DNA of 64,000 bases from Acestrorhynchus altus (taxonomy: Eukaryota; Chordata; Actinopteri; Characiformes; Acestrorhynchidae), in assembly GCA_034509495.1 (NCBI GenBank), contig CM067510.1:28309186-28373185 (forward strand). Reading direction: 5' to 3'. Each line of letters opens with the position of its first letter. Within the stretch, counting starts at the first letter, position 1. Below are positions 1-10,639 of the stretch, piece by piece. The notes beneath the pieces were generated by a model. The model was not told where the DNA came from, made no database searches, and worked only from the letters and a program-made list of their open reading frames with translations. The translations under genes and the position numbers were made by a program.

Positions 1-185
1 TGAGACAGAAAGCAGAGTTATAATTTGTCATATAAAGAATAATTCGACAAAAAACATACACACAAACCCCAGGTCACAAGGCTAATGTACAAAGTAATAT
101 AAACTCATGTACACCAATCATAGTGTTAACTGTAGGCCTAAATCATCACATTCTCCTCAAACCGTGTTCTGTAATCTCTAATAGA

Positions 186-218
186 TTAGGGTTAGGGTTA
201 ACCCTAACCCTAACCCTA
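186..218. repeat. Head-to-head interstitial telomeric repeat
   Basis: Two TTAGGG units run into TTAA and are followed by two full CCCTAA units and a partial third. Positions 186-213 form a perfect 28-bp palindrome centred on TTAA (198-201). A shorter (CCCTAA)-type stretch occurs near 23709-23726. It may mark an old repair or fusion scar, or be a chance short repeat. Confidence 0.85.
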
Positions 219-299
219 GATGTTGTTTCTGACACTGTATGCCTTGTGTCCATGCTTAGTAAGATGAAGGTAAGGGAAACAAGATACAGTGCTGCTTTA

Positions 300-775
300 A
301 TGTTTGTGAAGCCTTTAGAATTTTCTATATTTCTGGTCCAAATTTGGCCCAAAACATCCTCAGATTTTCATCAAACACAAAACAATAAATGAAAAATAAT
401 CCAATAATATATCTGAGTGGCTAAAGTATGTGAACCTTTGCTTTCAGTACCTGGTGACCCCCTTGTGCAGCATCAACTGTATCTGAATGTTTCTGGTAGC
501 CTTGAACTAATTTTAGACCGCAACTGTTATGTTTCTACCCATGAACTGCTTGCTTCCTTCCACAACATTTGTATTGGACTAAAGTCAGTTCTGTGCAATT
601 CCAAATCATTAACTTCATTAGTCTTTAAACACACAAAGTTATTCTATCAAAGAATTGTTAGAAATGTTAGGCATGACATTTGGCATGGCTCACATTCTCT
701 TGAGATTCATCTCATGGACAGATGTCCTGACATTTCCTTTAGTTTCATTTAGAAACTGGCCAAAACCCTGATACT
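300..775 (-). mobile_element. Decayed Tc1-like transposon fragment
   Basis: The text resembles the reverse complement of a teleost Tc1 transposase 5' half and inner terminal repeat. Recognisable stretches are those around 'gtgaacctttgctttcagtac', 'gacccccttgtgcagc' and 'tcatggacagatgtcctgac'. No long reading frame survives. I recognised the family by sequence pattern only. Confidence 0.55.
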
Positions 776-810
776 ACCACTACTGAAATAAGGCTTTTTA
801 TGCAGAAATA

Positions 811-2510
811 CAACCCTAATTCCAATTATGTTGGGACGCTGTGTAAAACATAAATAAAACAGAAGTCCCTTTCAACCTATATTGAGTTGAATACACTACA
901 AAGACAAAATGTTATATATGTTTATATGCATAAACTTTGCAAATCTTTGCAAATATTCACTCATTTTGAAATTGATGCCTGCAGAACGATCCAAAATATT
1001 GGAACAGGGGCAACAAAAGACAGGTTCATTGGAAACAGGCATGTGTCATTATTGGCTATAAAGGGAGCATCCTCAAAAGACTTGTTGACAAGCAAGGATG
1101 GGGTAAGGTTCACCGCTTTGTGAACAATTGTGTGAGTGAATACTCAAACAGTTTAAGACCGTCTCTCAACGTGCAACTACAAGAAATTTACAGTCCATAG
1201 TATCATCAAAAGATTCTGCTAATCTGGAGAAATCTCTGCAAGTAAGCAGCAATGCCGAAAATTAACACTGAATGCCCGGTCCTTCAGATGGCACTGCATT
1301 AAAAACATCATTCTGTAATGATTTTAACACAAAGTGGAAAAGTGTCCTGTGGCCTGCATTTCAAATTGTTTTTGAAAGTCATGGACGTCGTGTCCTTCGG
1401 GCTGCAGAGGAAAAAGGCTGTCCGGACTGTCATCAGTGAAAAGTTCAAAAGCCAGTATCTCTGATGGTATGGGGGTGCTTTAGTGCCCATGGCATGGGTG
1501 ACTTGCACATCTGTGAAGGCACCATTAATGCTGAAAGGTACAAACAGGTTTTGGAGCAACATATGCTGCCATCCCAGCAATGTCTGGGATGTTCAAGCTG
1601 GCTGTTAAAGGCTATCTTCAGGAGTTTGCTGAGCTTTGTTATCTGTGAACTGAGACTTTGTCTCCATGGTGACTGCTGGACTTCAGCTTTGGATTCTGGG
1701 CAGGACGCTTTCTGCAGGAGGCCCCAGGCCTTCACAGCTTATCTCTATGTCTGTGTTGAATTATGTGTGCTTTGCTTGGATGTTTTTTTTTTACCTACCT
1801 AAAGTATGCTCATCCTGAAACATAGTCTGGGTGTGTTTTTTTCTTCCTTCCTTACCTCATGTATTCTACTAGTGTTTTTCTAATTAATTCTTTCCAGTTG
1901 AGTGAACGCTGTGCACGTGTGGCTGCCGCTGCTCTCCGGTGTGTTGTTTATTTGTTTTGCATTTTGTAAAGTGTCCTTGAGTGTCGAGACAGGCGCTTAA
2001 AAATAAAATGTATATTATTATGTCTTTTTCAGGGACTTCTCTGCTTAGTTCAGCAAGACAAAGCCAAGCCACATTCTGCACGGTACAACAGTGTGGCTTC
2101 GTAGTAAAATAGTGCAGGTACTAAACTGTCCTGCCTGCAGTCCAGACCTGTCTCCTATTGAAAATGTGTGGCACATTATGAAGTGCAAAATACAACAACC
2201 CTGGAGAGACCCTGGACTGTTGAGCAAATGAATTTGTATATCAAGTAAGAATGGGAAAGAATACCACCTACAAAGCTTCAACAATTAGTGTCCTCAGTTC
2301 CCAAACGCTTATTTAGTGATTTTAAAGGAAAGGTGATGAAACACACATGCCCCTGTCCAAACTTTTTTGGTTGCAGGCATCAAATTCAAATTGAGTGAAT
2401 ATTTGCAAAAAACAACAAGGTTTATCCATTCGAACATTAAATATCTTGTCTTTGTAGTGCATTCAATTGAATATAGGTTGAAAAATCACCAAAGATGTTG
2501 GAACCCTACA
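811..2510 (+). mobile_element. Decayed Tc1/mariner element with nested insertion
   Basis: The element opens with an inverted-repeat end ('ttccaattatgttgggac') and closes near 2500 with a diverged counterpart. The remnant transposase runs on the plus strand, with recognisable pieces at 1440-1580 (VWGCFSAHGMG, then an ICEGTINAERY-like stretch) and at 2040-2300 (PDLSPIENVWHIM-like, the usual C-terminal DDE signature). The N-terminal half is shortened and many stops are present. A separate sequence interrupts it at 1586-2019. It lies in comtd1 intron 4. Confidence 0.75.
1586..2019 (+). mobile_element. LINE-type 3' fragment nested in the Tc1 copy
   Basis: The Tc1 transposase text stops at 1585 and resumes at 2020. 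Both junctions carry ATGTCT (1580-1585 and 2020-2025), a probable target-site duplication. The insert ends in a stretch like 'ttgtaaagtgtccttgagtg' followed by an ATAAAATGTATATTATT tail, as is common at the 3' ends of L2/CR1-type retroposons. No coding sequence is recognisable. Confidence 0.55.
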
Positions 2511-3370
2511 GGTTTTGCTCCACTTCTTCTCCTGTAAAATGGAGTGCACACCAAACCATAAGTTGTACGGACATTTAACTTGGTCAGTAGGTAGTAGTCC
2601 CTGCCACTACTCACTCACTCAATTTCAGCCCAACTGGCCTAATGGTGGCGCTGTAGCGAAGCATCAAACTTAAACCACCATATCTCATACTCTATATTAC
2701 AGAGACAAAATTATTTTTCCCTTGATTACTTACCTCCAGATCACAGGGTGATGACCATATTAAACATATAAATTCCATTTTTTATACAATGTCATCCAAC
2801 ACTGCTGAAGGATAAAGTCTTCTGAATATTTGTTTTTCCAGGGGGAGTTAAACATTAATTGAATTTAACAATGAGGAATGTGAAAGCATGAAGGACCAAT
2901 CCTTCATTCAACTGCTCCAAAACACAGGCATGTACCTTAGGGAGGTCATATAGTGGTACTGCATTGCTAGGTGTTGCTACAACAAGGAAAAACTTGCTAT
3001 GCCACCAAAAACCAAAGTCTTTTCAATGGATATTAAAATTGGCTGCCGTAAACCAGTATCAATAAGTTTAATGTCATATATAAAAAATATATGGCCGCCG
3101 TCAGTCAATCAGATTTCAGAACATACTTTATGACAGGAATTGGCCACTGCAAGTGTTGCTCACATTTTAAAACACTAAAATGAGCATAACTATCACACAT
3201 GATACACATAAAGTATACATCAATCAATCAATCAGTCAATCAATATCATGGTCATCATTCTTCATCATTTATTTAGTCCTTGATCAAAAAACAAAAATAT
3301 AGTTAAAAATGAAAGTAAGCAAATTAAAGTACATCAAACTATGAAAATCAGTCAGTCAGTCCTTATCTTA
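2511..3370. other. comtd1 intron 4 sequence, no gene recognised
   Basis: The stretch is AT-rich with no plausible exon. The part at 2590-2800, with 'ggtggcgctgtagcg' and 'ccagatcacagggtgatgac', looks like an unnamed dispersed fish repeat. Simple (ATCA)-like runs occur near 3219-3245. Confidence 0.4.
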
Positions 3371-3379
3371 TCCAATTCA

Positions 3380-3690
3380 TACTGAATAGGGTCATGCTAG
3401 ATCCAGAGCCTACCTGGAATCATCAGGTGCAAGGCAGCAATACCCCCTGGACAAGGTGCCAGCCCATCGCAGGGTATCACATAATCACTCAGACCTAGGG
3501 TAATTCAGCATGGCCAATTCACTGATCATGTGCATTTTAGGGAGGTGGGATGAAACCTGCACTGACACAGGGAGACCACCAAACTCCTCACAGACAGCAA
3601 ACCAAGTGCAGATTGAACCCACAACCACAGGCTCCTGGAGCTGTGTGACACAAGCACTGCCTGCGGCACCTAAACTACAAAAATCCTGCA
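3380..3690 (+). repeat. Dispersed teleost repeat (unclassified)
   Basis: The order of motifs is 'ccagagcctacctggaatcatcagg', 'ccctggacaaggtgccag', 'cccatcgcagggtatcac', 'gggatgaaacctgc' and 'gattgaacccacaacc'. It matches a very common fish repeat that encodes nothing obvious. Open frames across it are incidental. Confidence 0.5.
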
Positions 3691-4069
3691 AAATTATCCT
3701 ATGGATCTAAAGATTAAGGGCATTTTCAGGCCTTTAGTTTGTTTGCTTTGGTCCAAATCAATTAACAATATTGTCAACTGGAGTGTTTGTTATGTGCAAA
3801 TGCAATGCAATGCAAATTCTCAAAGCAAATGCACCAAAATGTCTCACAATAAACCAAGTGAGAGCGTTATCACCACTCTCTGTGTCAGACCTGTCTGAGG
3901 TGTGAGCAAGAAAGTAACTACAAGACTAAGGTGCTGTGTTCTGGACCAGTGCAGATTTGTGTGCAGTTTAACATTGAGCAGCGCTTCCATGGCATTTGTT
4001 CATAATTGTATTGATTAACTAACCAGTATGCCAGCTTAAACTACACCTGCAGAGCCATTGAGCTTAAAC

Positions 4070-4240
4070 CTGCCTAGTAAACCTGATAGTCCATTGGGTC
4101 GGAGGTCAGATCACATTCTTACCAAAAACTGCTCCAGAGTTCATTTGGGATCAAACCAGAGATCACCTTCTTTAAAGGGTCTTGGTGTACTCGTTCTGCC
4201 CAAATTACACCAAAAGTTAAAATGAACCTGAGTCCAATTT
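4070..4240. mobile_element. Possible MITE remnant
   Basis: The stretch from 'gggtcggaggtcagatcac' to 'cttggtgtactcgttctgccc' resembles a common fish non-autonomous DNA transposon in which purine-rich and pyrimidine-rich halves mirror each other. It is diverged and has no clear termini. It sits just downstream of comtd1 exon 4. Confidence 0.3.
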
Positions 4241-4301
4241 ACCAACACCTTAAATGATGGGGTTGATTAGCTGTAGATTGTCTGGTGCGGAGCTCACTCA
4301 C

Positions 4302-4420
4302 CTCCTTCCAGAAAGGTCTGCCGATATTGGTGTATTCCTCACTGATATCACATGCCACGACTTTACCATCCTCAGGCAGTGCCAGGGCAATGCTCAGGGC
4401 ATTATAGCCAGTATACACAC
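4302..4420 (-). CDS. comtd1: comtd1 coding exon 4 (partial gene)
   Basis: This exon encodes residues 129-167 of the conceptual protein and supplies the last two bases of codon 128. It begins after a TTTGTTTGTAG acceptor and ends WKE before GTGAGT. The residues continue the S-adenosylmethionine-binding motif of the cation-dependent O-methyltransferase fold: VYTGYNALSIALALP completes motif I, and KVVACDISEE matches motif II, whose acidic residue binds the SAM ribose. It matches my knowledge of COMTD1. The metal-binding DADK region and the C-terminus are not in the window and should lie in exons left of position 1. No further exon was seen in 1-4301. Confidence 0.9.
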
Positions 4421-4559
4421 CTACAAACAAAATCTGAGTTACTGGAGTCTGTACCACTCAGTCCAAAATCTTATGAAACCTTTCATTGCCAACACACACA
4501 CCTAGGGGTTAAGTGCAAAATTTAGTTTCTGAGATTACTGGTAATATTATATTAATATG

Positions 4560-5885
4560 TACAGTGGTTTGATACAAAAGTATTCATACCCCTGAACTTT
4601 TCCATATTTTGTCACATTATAACCACAAACATAAATATATTTCATTGGCATTTAATGTGCAAGACCAACACAAAGTTGTATAACAATGAAGTGGCAAGAA
4701 AATTATACATGTTTCAAAACATTTTTACAAATAAAAAAATGAAAAGTGAGGTGTGCAAAAGTATTCTTTTCTCTGAGTGCAACCAATTGCATTCAGAAGT
4801 TGCCTGATCACTGCTAATGAATAAAAAGAGTCCACCTGTATGTAATCTAATATCAGGACAAGCTGCTCTGTGACAGCCTCAAAGGTTAGTTAAGAGAATA
4901 TTGGGGAGTAAACAGCATCATGAAGTCCAAAGAACAATCCAGACAGGTCAGGAATAAGGTTGTGAAGTTTAAAGCAGGCTTAGGCTGCAAAAAGATTTCC
5001 CAAGCTTTGAAAATCTCACAGAGCACTGTTCAATCCATTATCTGGAAATGGAAAGAGTGTGGCACAACTTTAAACCTACCAAGACAAGACCGTCCACCTG
5101 AACTTACAGGCCAAACAAGGAAAGCACTGATCAGAGATGGTGACTCTGGTTGATATGCAGAGATCCACAGCTCAGGTGGAGGAATCTGTCCACAGTACAA
5201 CTATTAGTCGTGTACTGCACAAATGTGATCTTTATGGAAGAGTGGCAAGAAGAAAGCCACTACATACAGTGGCAGCATCATGTTCTGGAGCTGCTTTCAG
5301 CAGGGACAGGGAAATTGGTCAGAGTTGATGGGAAAATGGATGGAGCCAAATACAGGGAAATCTTGGAAGAAAACCTACAAAAGACTTGAGACTGGGCTTG
5401 AGGTTCACCTTCCAGCAGGACAACGACCCTAAACATAAAGCAAGGGCTACAATGGAATGAATTAAAACAAAACATATTCATGTGTTAGAATGGTCCAGTC
5501 AAAGTCCAGACCTAAACCCAATTGAGAATTCATGGCAAGATCTGAAAACTGCTATTCACAAACGCTCTCCATCTGACTGAGCTTGAGTTGTTTTGCAAAG
5601 AACAAAAAAATGTCAGTCACTAGATGTGCAAAGCTGGTGGAGACATACCCTAAAAGACTTGCAGCTGTAATTGCAGCAAAAGGTGGTTGCACAATGTATT
5701 GACTAAAGGGGGATAAATACTTTTGCACACCACTTTTCAGTTTTTTATTTGTAAAATTTTTTTAAAATCATGTATAATTTTCTTTCCACTTCACAATTGT
5801 TTAGCACTTTGTGTTGGTCTTTCACATTAAATTCCAATTAAATATATTTATGTTTGTAGTTGTAATGTGGTAAAATATGACATGA
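4560..5885 (+). mobile_element. Tc1-like transposon, internally deleted
   Basis: Long inverted repeats flank the element: the left arm at about 4600-4740 pairs with the reverse complement of about 5745-5880, including the shared 'aagaccaacacaaagt'. The plus-strand transposase remnant starts with MKSKEQSRQ at 4920, followed by a helix-turn-helix region (KKISQALKISQSTVQSII). After a frameshift near 5150 a second region follows. A deletion near 5260 removes the first part of the catalytic domain. The 3' part keeps QQDNDPKH-like and PDLNPIE-like sequence, now broken by stops. It lies in comtd1 intron 3. Confidence 0.85.
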
Positions 5886-5926
5886 CGTGACAACTAACAT
5901 GTTTGAATTCTTGTAGCTGTATTCCT

Positions 5927-5928
<2 letters not shown>

Positions 5929-5978
<50 letters not shown>
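5929..5978. repeat. (AC)n microsatellite
   Basis: About 25 uninterrupted AC units, followed by an A-rich stretch (5991-6015). It lies 66 bp from comtd1 exon 3, on its 3' side in transcript sense. Confidence 0.97.
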
Positions 5979-5981
<3 letters not shown>

Positions 5982-6043
5982 CATTTGTGGTAAAAAAAAA
6001 AAGAAAAAAAAAGAAAGGTAAATCTGTCTCTTTAAAGTCATAC

Positions 6044-6149
6044 CGATCTCAATAGCCTTCTTGGACTTTATCAGTCGTGCTAAATTTGCCATTAACTGTG
6101 ACTGTTCACATGCCACCATGATGAAGTTCAGCCTGTGCTCCAGGGTTTT
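6044..6149 (-). CDS. comtd1: comtd1 coding exon 3
   Basis: This exon encodes residues 93-127 plus one base of codon 128. It is bounded by a CTGTAG acceptor and a GTATGA donor. The product reads KTLEHRLNF, then MVACEQSQLMANLARL and KSKKAIEI, the part of the COMT-like fold leading into SAM motif I (E-I-G). CEQSQLMANLARLI is characteristic of COMTD1 and related class I O-methyltransferases. Phases agree with exons 2 and 4 and no frame correction is needed. Confidence 0.92.
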
Positions 6150-6229
6150 CTACAGATGAAAAATAGAAAGAAATGAAACGTTGTTCTGTAGTGTTGGCCA
6201 ACAAAGTACTGTATTGGTTAAGTAGTACA

Positions 6230-6510
6230 CAAACATACAATAATTAGAAAACTACAAATAACATCTGATTACAAAACTTAAGCCAACATCTGATTACAAA
6301 ACTACAACATTAATTTCAAAACTACAGCTCATATTTGATTTTAGACATACAACTAATACCTGATTACAAAACTACAGTGCATCTGGAACCTATTCACAGT
6401 GCTGCACTTTTTCCTCATTTTGCTAAGTTACTTTATAACATCTAATTTCACACGTACAGCTACCATCTACGCGAGCCAACATGATTACAAAACTGCAGCT
6501 AACATAGGAC
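6230..6510. repeat. Degenerate tandem repeat interrupted by a Tc1-end-like piece
   Basis: Units close to 'acatctgattacaaaactaca' recur about 25-35 bp apart at 6258, 6287, 6356 and, more diverged, 6480. From about 6376 to 6450 the text changes to 'cagtgcatctggaacctattcacagtgctgcac', which resembles a Tc1 terminal repeat. The tandem motif then resumes. Confidence 0.5.
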
Positions 6511-6611
6511 TCAAAACTAACCATGATTCCAAAAACTGTTTACAAACAAAATAATAGATTTGTAGTATATCTTAAAATTGATTATCCAGTCTTTTTTGTG
6601 TACTGGTCATA

Positions 6612-7895
6612 TCATCAAAACGTTGATTAATTAAATTCATAAAGTGAAACTCATACAGATTAATTTGCAGAGAGATCTATTTCCAGTGTTTATTTCTTTT
6701 AATGTTGATGATTATTGGCTACAGCCAATGAAAACCCAGAAGTCAATAAGAATATTTTATTAGACCAATTAAACAAATTATTTTTAATACATAAATATTG
6801 GCTTACTGCAAAGTATGTATAGCTTATGCACTCATTACATGGCTCCTTTTGCATGAAATACTGAATCAATGTGGCTTGGCATGGAGGCAATCAGCCTGTG
6901 ACAGTTGAGGTGTTATGGAAGCCCAGATTGCTTTGATAGTGACCTGCATTGCTGGGTCTGGTGTCTCTCATCTTCTTCTTGACAATAACCCTTACAATTC
7001 TCTGTGGGGTTTAGGTCAGGTTTGCTGGCCAATTAGGCAGTGATACTGTGTTTTTCAAATCAGATACTGGTACTTTTAGCAGTATGGGCAGGTACCAAAT
7101 CTGCATCTCCATAAAGCAGAGGGAAGCATGAAATCCTCTTAAATGTCCTGGTAGACAGCTGTGCTGACTTTGAACGTGATATAACGCAGTCGACCAACAC
7201 CAGCAGATGACATGGGTCCCCAAACCATCCATGATTGTGCAAACTTCACACTAGACTTCAAGCAGCTTGGATTATGTGCCTCTCCACTCTTCCTCCAGAC
7301 TTCAAGGAATTTGTGAGTTGTGGACCATGTCCTAGATAAGTCTGTGTGTGGTGGCTCTTGAAGCACTAACTCCAGCAGCAGTCCACTCCTTGTGAATCTC
7401 CCCCACATTCTTGAATCTTTTCTTGACAATCCTTTCAAGGCTGCGGTTATCCCTGTTGCTTGGGCACTTTTCTACCACCCTTTATCCTTCCACTCAACTT
7501 TCCAATTATATGATTGCATACAGCATTCTGAGAACAGCCAGCTTCTTGAGCAATGCCTTTTTGTAGTTTCAGTCACTTCTGGACATCTATCAAATCAGCA
7601 GTCTTCCCCATGATTGTTTAGCCTACTGAACCAGACTGAGGGACCATTTAAAGGCTTAAGAAACCTTTGCAGGTGTTTTGTGTCGATTAGCTGATTAGCA
7701 CCATGAGTCTACAATATTGAACTTTTTTTTCCGATACTTTTGGATTTTCATTGGCTGTAGGCTATAATCATCAACAGTACAAATTGAAATAGATCACTCT
7801 GTATGTAATGATTCTGCTTTTCACTTTTTGAATTGAATTACAAAAAAATTTTACTTCCAATGATATTCTACTTTATTGAGATGCACCTGTAAATA
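6612..7895 (-). mobile_element. Tc1/mariner transposon, degenerate, minus strand
   Basis: Inverted ends share 'ggctacagccaatgaaaa' at 6717-6735 and its complement near 7748-7770. The outer right end reads 'tattgagatgcacctgt' (7876-7892), a mariner-type terminus. The transposase remnant lies on the minus strand, its longest open part at 7139-7438. It fills most of comtd1 intron 2, and its right end is about 30 bp from the exon 2 splice donor. Confidence 0.8.
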
Positions 7896-7928
7896 CTCAA
7901 AGTGTTATGTGAACAGAAGATTTATTAC

Positions 7929-8059
7929 AAGTCTGAGCTTCTTCAGAGCTGGGTGCTCCCTCATTGAGTGGTCAAGGACATACTGTATCAACGGATTATC
8001 CTTTCCTCCAACATGGCTCTTGAAAACATTCATCCCGTACGGTCTGCTTCTGCGTTTAC
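7929..8059 (-). CDS. comtd1: comtd1 coding exon 2
   Basis: This exon completes codon 49 (Cys) and encodes residues 50-92. The acceptor is CTTTTCACAG and the donor GTAATA. The sequence KRRSRPYGMNVF, then NPLIQYVLDH and SMREHPALKKLRL, matches the COMTD1 segment after the membrane anchor; SMREHPAL-LRL is nearly invariant in vertebrate COMTD1 as I know it. The exon ends in phase 0 and joins exon 3 without a gap. Confidence 0.92.
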
Positions 8060-8169
8060 CTGTGAAAAGGAGGAAAATACTAAATGATTTCTTTGATATA
8101 CAGTGTTTTTTAAACTGAATTCTAAACTCAAAGAGATTTTCACTGTTACTCTCATCTCATCCAAAAAAA

Positions 8170-8367
8170 TAGTTTTACCCCGAAAGGAAGTAATTGGGAA
8201 AGAAGATAAAGGTTAGCAGGAATAAACTGTAAAATTAGACTGACATGGGCAATATTTACTGATGTAAAGATATAGAAGTAGTGTCTCTCAGTATGGTGTT
8301 GGATAAAATGCAGCATGCCAGATGTCTCAGATGTCGTGTAGCTTGAATATTCTCAATCAGTTCCTGA
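8170..8367 (+). repeat. Unclassified interspersed repeat, copy 1
   Basis: The run from 'ggaagtaattgggaaagaag' through 'agtatggtgttggataaaatg' to 'catgccagatgtctca' and 'tcagttcctg' has a diverged partner in the same orientation at 60700-60960. Two copies in one window indicate a repeat family. It is followed by (TA)n/(TG)n. Confidence 0.55.
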
Positions 8368-8382
8368 TTATATATATATATA

Positions 8383-8425
<43 letters not shown>
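8368..8425. repeat. (TA)n(TG)n microsatellite
   Basis: A TA run at 8368-8383 is followed by about 20 TG units. It lies in comtd1 intron 1. Confidence 0.95.
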
Positions 8426-8427
<2 letters not shown>

Positions 8428-8436
8428 ATCTGCTAC

Positions 8437-8575
8437 ATAGAATACTATTTTCTACAGGGACTAGACAACTGTGCATTTGCACATCTGTGTCAGCAATGGG
8501 TGCAACTTAAAGTACATGAATGTATTTATTAGAAGGGGTGTCAACAAATATTTGGACCTGTGTACATTAATTTTC
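8437..8575 (+). mobile_element. MITE-1 3' fragment
   Basis: 'tttgcacatctgtgtcagcaatggg' and 'aaggggtgtcaacaaatatttgg' match the 3' half of the MITE copies at 30350-30605 and 61683-62335. Only the right part is present. Confidence 0.6.
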
Positions 8576-8814
8576 ACCCAGTTTTATGTTCTAAAGAAAA
8601 CTGACTTCTTTCAGTGTAAACAGTTTTCTTTAATAAGCTCTTAACTGTTTCTTTAATTAATAGAGATTGGAGCTCTATAGGTCGAAAGGCTGTTTACACA
8701 CCTGAAGCCAGGGGCGCTAGGGGAGAAATGTCTGTGCGCTTTGCATTTATTCCCACGGTTGGACTTTCAATACACCTTTCAGATCTGATGTTCCTGATCT
8801 GAAAGTTGTACGGA

Positions 8815-9425
8815 GATGCAAGGTGTGAACTTTCTCCCATAAAGCTGCGGAACTCTGGAAGAGTGTTCCTGTTACTGTTTGGGACACAGACCCACTCAGT
8901 CTTCAAATCTAGACTGAAAATATTTCTCTACATTCAAGCTTTCGGTTACTCTTTCTGTACAGTCCTGCTGTTGCTCTGTTCGTCACTGATTACAGTTTTG
9001 TATGGTTTTTTGTTCATTACTGATGTAATTCTTACTGAACTACCTCATTTACAGGCTCTACACCAGGCTACTCATATTCCTAAAACCATTCCTTGTCTAA
9101 TTTCTTCTCTCTTTTCCATGTTCAGAGCTGTGTCTACTGTCTGCCAACCCCCCCAGATCTCCCCCTCCCACTGTGCAAACTCTTCGATATTAGACAAACT
9201 TTCCTAACCCTTTTCCTTCCCTTCTGTTTTCTTTTTTGGACCAAAAAATATCATGGGATCAGAAAGTTTAAACTTCTGACCAAGTCTGACACTTCTGTGT
9301 CTGTAAATGAGGCCAGAAACTGCTGTTTTCTCTGCTCTTTACAAAACTTTTTCTTGCTCAAAAGAGGCTCAGACCTGGACCTTGGAACGCTACTTTGTAT
9401 AAAGCACTAAATAAATCAACTCTGA
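8815..9425 (+). mobile_element. L2-like LINE 3' end
   Basis: Plus-strand text reads AAELWKSVPVTVWDTDPLSLQI-like after frame shifts, corresponding to the conserved C-terminal tail of L2-type reverse transcriptases (alignable with 41845-41935). It is followed by a 3' UTR ending in 'gtataaagcactaaataaat'. The frame is not intact. Confidence 0.6.
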
Positions 9426-9439
9426 CTGATTCATTGGGA

Positions 9440-9905
9440 AATTCAGTAACTTAAGGCAGCAACTTCCCCTGGGTCTGTGCACTTAAAATGGCATTTGCAT
9501 GTTAGGTATCACTGCAGCATTGGATGGCTGGTTTCAATACCTCACTCTTACCAGTTGATCTGATGTCCAACATAATAGGGTTCCTTCCCCCTTTGAGTCT
9601 TGGTTCCTCTAAAGGTTTTTCTTCTCTATTGCAAACTATTGCCTATAGTTTGACCAGAGGATCCTGGTTCCTTCCAAGGTTCCCTTACCACTGTCACCCT
9701 TTGGCCCACCAGGGGTTTATGTCTTATCCTTTGTTTCATGTGTTGTTCACCTTTTTATTTTATTTTTTTAAAGCTGCTATACAAATACAGGTCGATTTGA
9801 TTTAATATGATTTGATTCAGTTTTTCTTGCTGCTGTCACCACTAACCTGCTCAAAAGAGGATTGGACCAAATCTCTACAAAGCTGCTTTATGAATTGAAC
9901 TGAAT
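9440..9905 (+). mobile_element. LINE 3' untranslated tail fragment
   Basis: Contains 'agtttgaccagaggatcctgg', 'ccaaggttcccttaccactgtc' and 'aaagctgctatacaaatacag', the conserved 3' tail of teleost L2/CR1-type LINEs. The same tail appears at 40610-41030 and, on the minus strand, at 28400-29060 and 48200-48800. It lies within comtd1 intron 1. Confidence 0.65.
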
Positions 9906-10293
9906 TTCCAGGTCTGATTGCTCTGAGCACATCTACAAATGTAAGTGAGCTGTGTGTATGTAATGTGACCCTCATGTATGCACTCATTTATACTTTAAGT
10001 AAGATTATATAAGTTATCACTGGTTAGAATAATGTAGGACCCATTATTTAGGTGGAACCAATGAATGTGTGTAGTGTATGAAGTGAATGAAGATCTTGAG
10101 AATCTCCCTCAGTGCTGTGGTCCACCGCCCCTTCTCCTCAATGCACATATAAGTGTTAAGTCCAGTTTGATTATTAAAGCTGAATGAACGAAACATTACT
10201 ATTAAGTTAATATGGAGCAGATTTATATCACGTGATTCAGCCCTGTGGAGTTAATCAGACACAGATTAACTAATTAATACAGATCAGACTTAC
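9906..10293. other. comtd1: comtd1 intron 1, 5' part
   Basis: Unique-looking sequence between the LINE tail and exon 1. The splice donor reads T|GTAAGT at 10293-10288 on the minus strand. No other feature is recognised. Confidence 0.6.
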
Positions 10294-10438
10294 AGATATA
10301 AAAGCCCGCTGTGAAGAGCAGACCCAGCGTCGCAGAGCCCAACACAGCTTCTCTGGAAACACCGAGAACAGACATGGACCTATCAGACCATACAGGTGAA
10401 CGCACGAGCCCGGAGACCAGTGACCGACCTGCCGCCAT
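10294..10438 (-). CDS. comtd1: comtd1 coding exon 1 (start of gene)
   Basis: The exon starts at an ATG with A at -3 and G at +4 (GATTATGGCGG) and encodes 48 residues plus the first base of Cys49. The product begins MAAGRSLVSGLV and carries a hydrophobic stretch at about 31-49 (AVLGSATLGLLFTAGFYIC), fitting the single-pass N-terminal anchor of COMTD1, a predicted SAM-dependent O-methyltransferase. An arginine/lysine-rich stretch follows at the start of exon 2 and would set topology. Membership rests on exons 2-4; exon 1 is assigned by phase, donor site, position and anchor. The physiological substrate of COMTD1 is not something the sequence reveals. Confidence 0.85.
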
Positions 10439-10562
10439 AATCACTGTAATACTGGTGCTTCTGAAAGACTTGTTCTCTAAGCGGTCCTCAGAGACGCTCA
10501 AACCACAATGCAGACTGTCCTCCCAGTCAACTCCCTGCACAGGGACAGAGCAGCTGTCTGTA

Positions 10563-10616
10563 CCTCCGGCAGATTCAGAACCTCCAGCAGATCCAGAACC
10601 TCCGGCAGATCTAGAA
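10563..10616. repeat. 18-bp tandem repeat (3 copies) upstream of comtd1
   Basis: Three near-identical 18-bp units, CCTCCGGCAGATTCAGAA and two variants, lie 125-178 bp upstream of the comtd1 ATG. Antisense to comtd1 they could code for repeated PPAD-EP, but no independent gene is supported. Confidence 0.8.
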
Positions 10617-10639
10617 CCGCTTCATTATTAATGGTTACG

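Noticed and set aside
1..4301. Remaining comtd1 exons in intron-like sequence left of exon 4
   Set aside because: I looked on the minus strand for the HKIDLR and DADK regions and saw nothing comparable; the rest of the gene is more likely left of the window.
10311..10631. A 106-codon plus-strand open frame opposite comtd1 exon 1 ending in PPAD-EP repeats
   Set aside because: It is antisense to a well-supported exon and its promoter, the repeats come from the 18-bp tandem, and no homology or splice support is visible.
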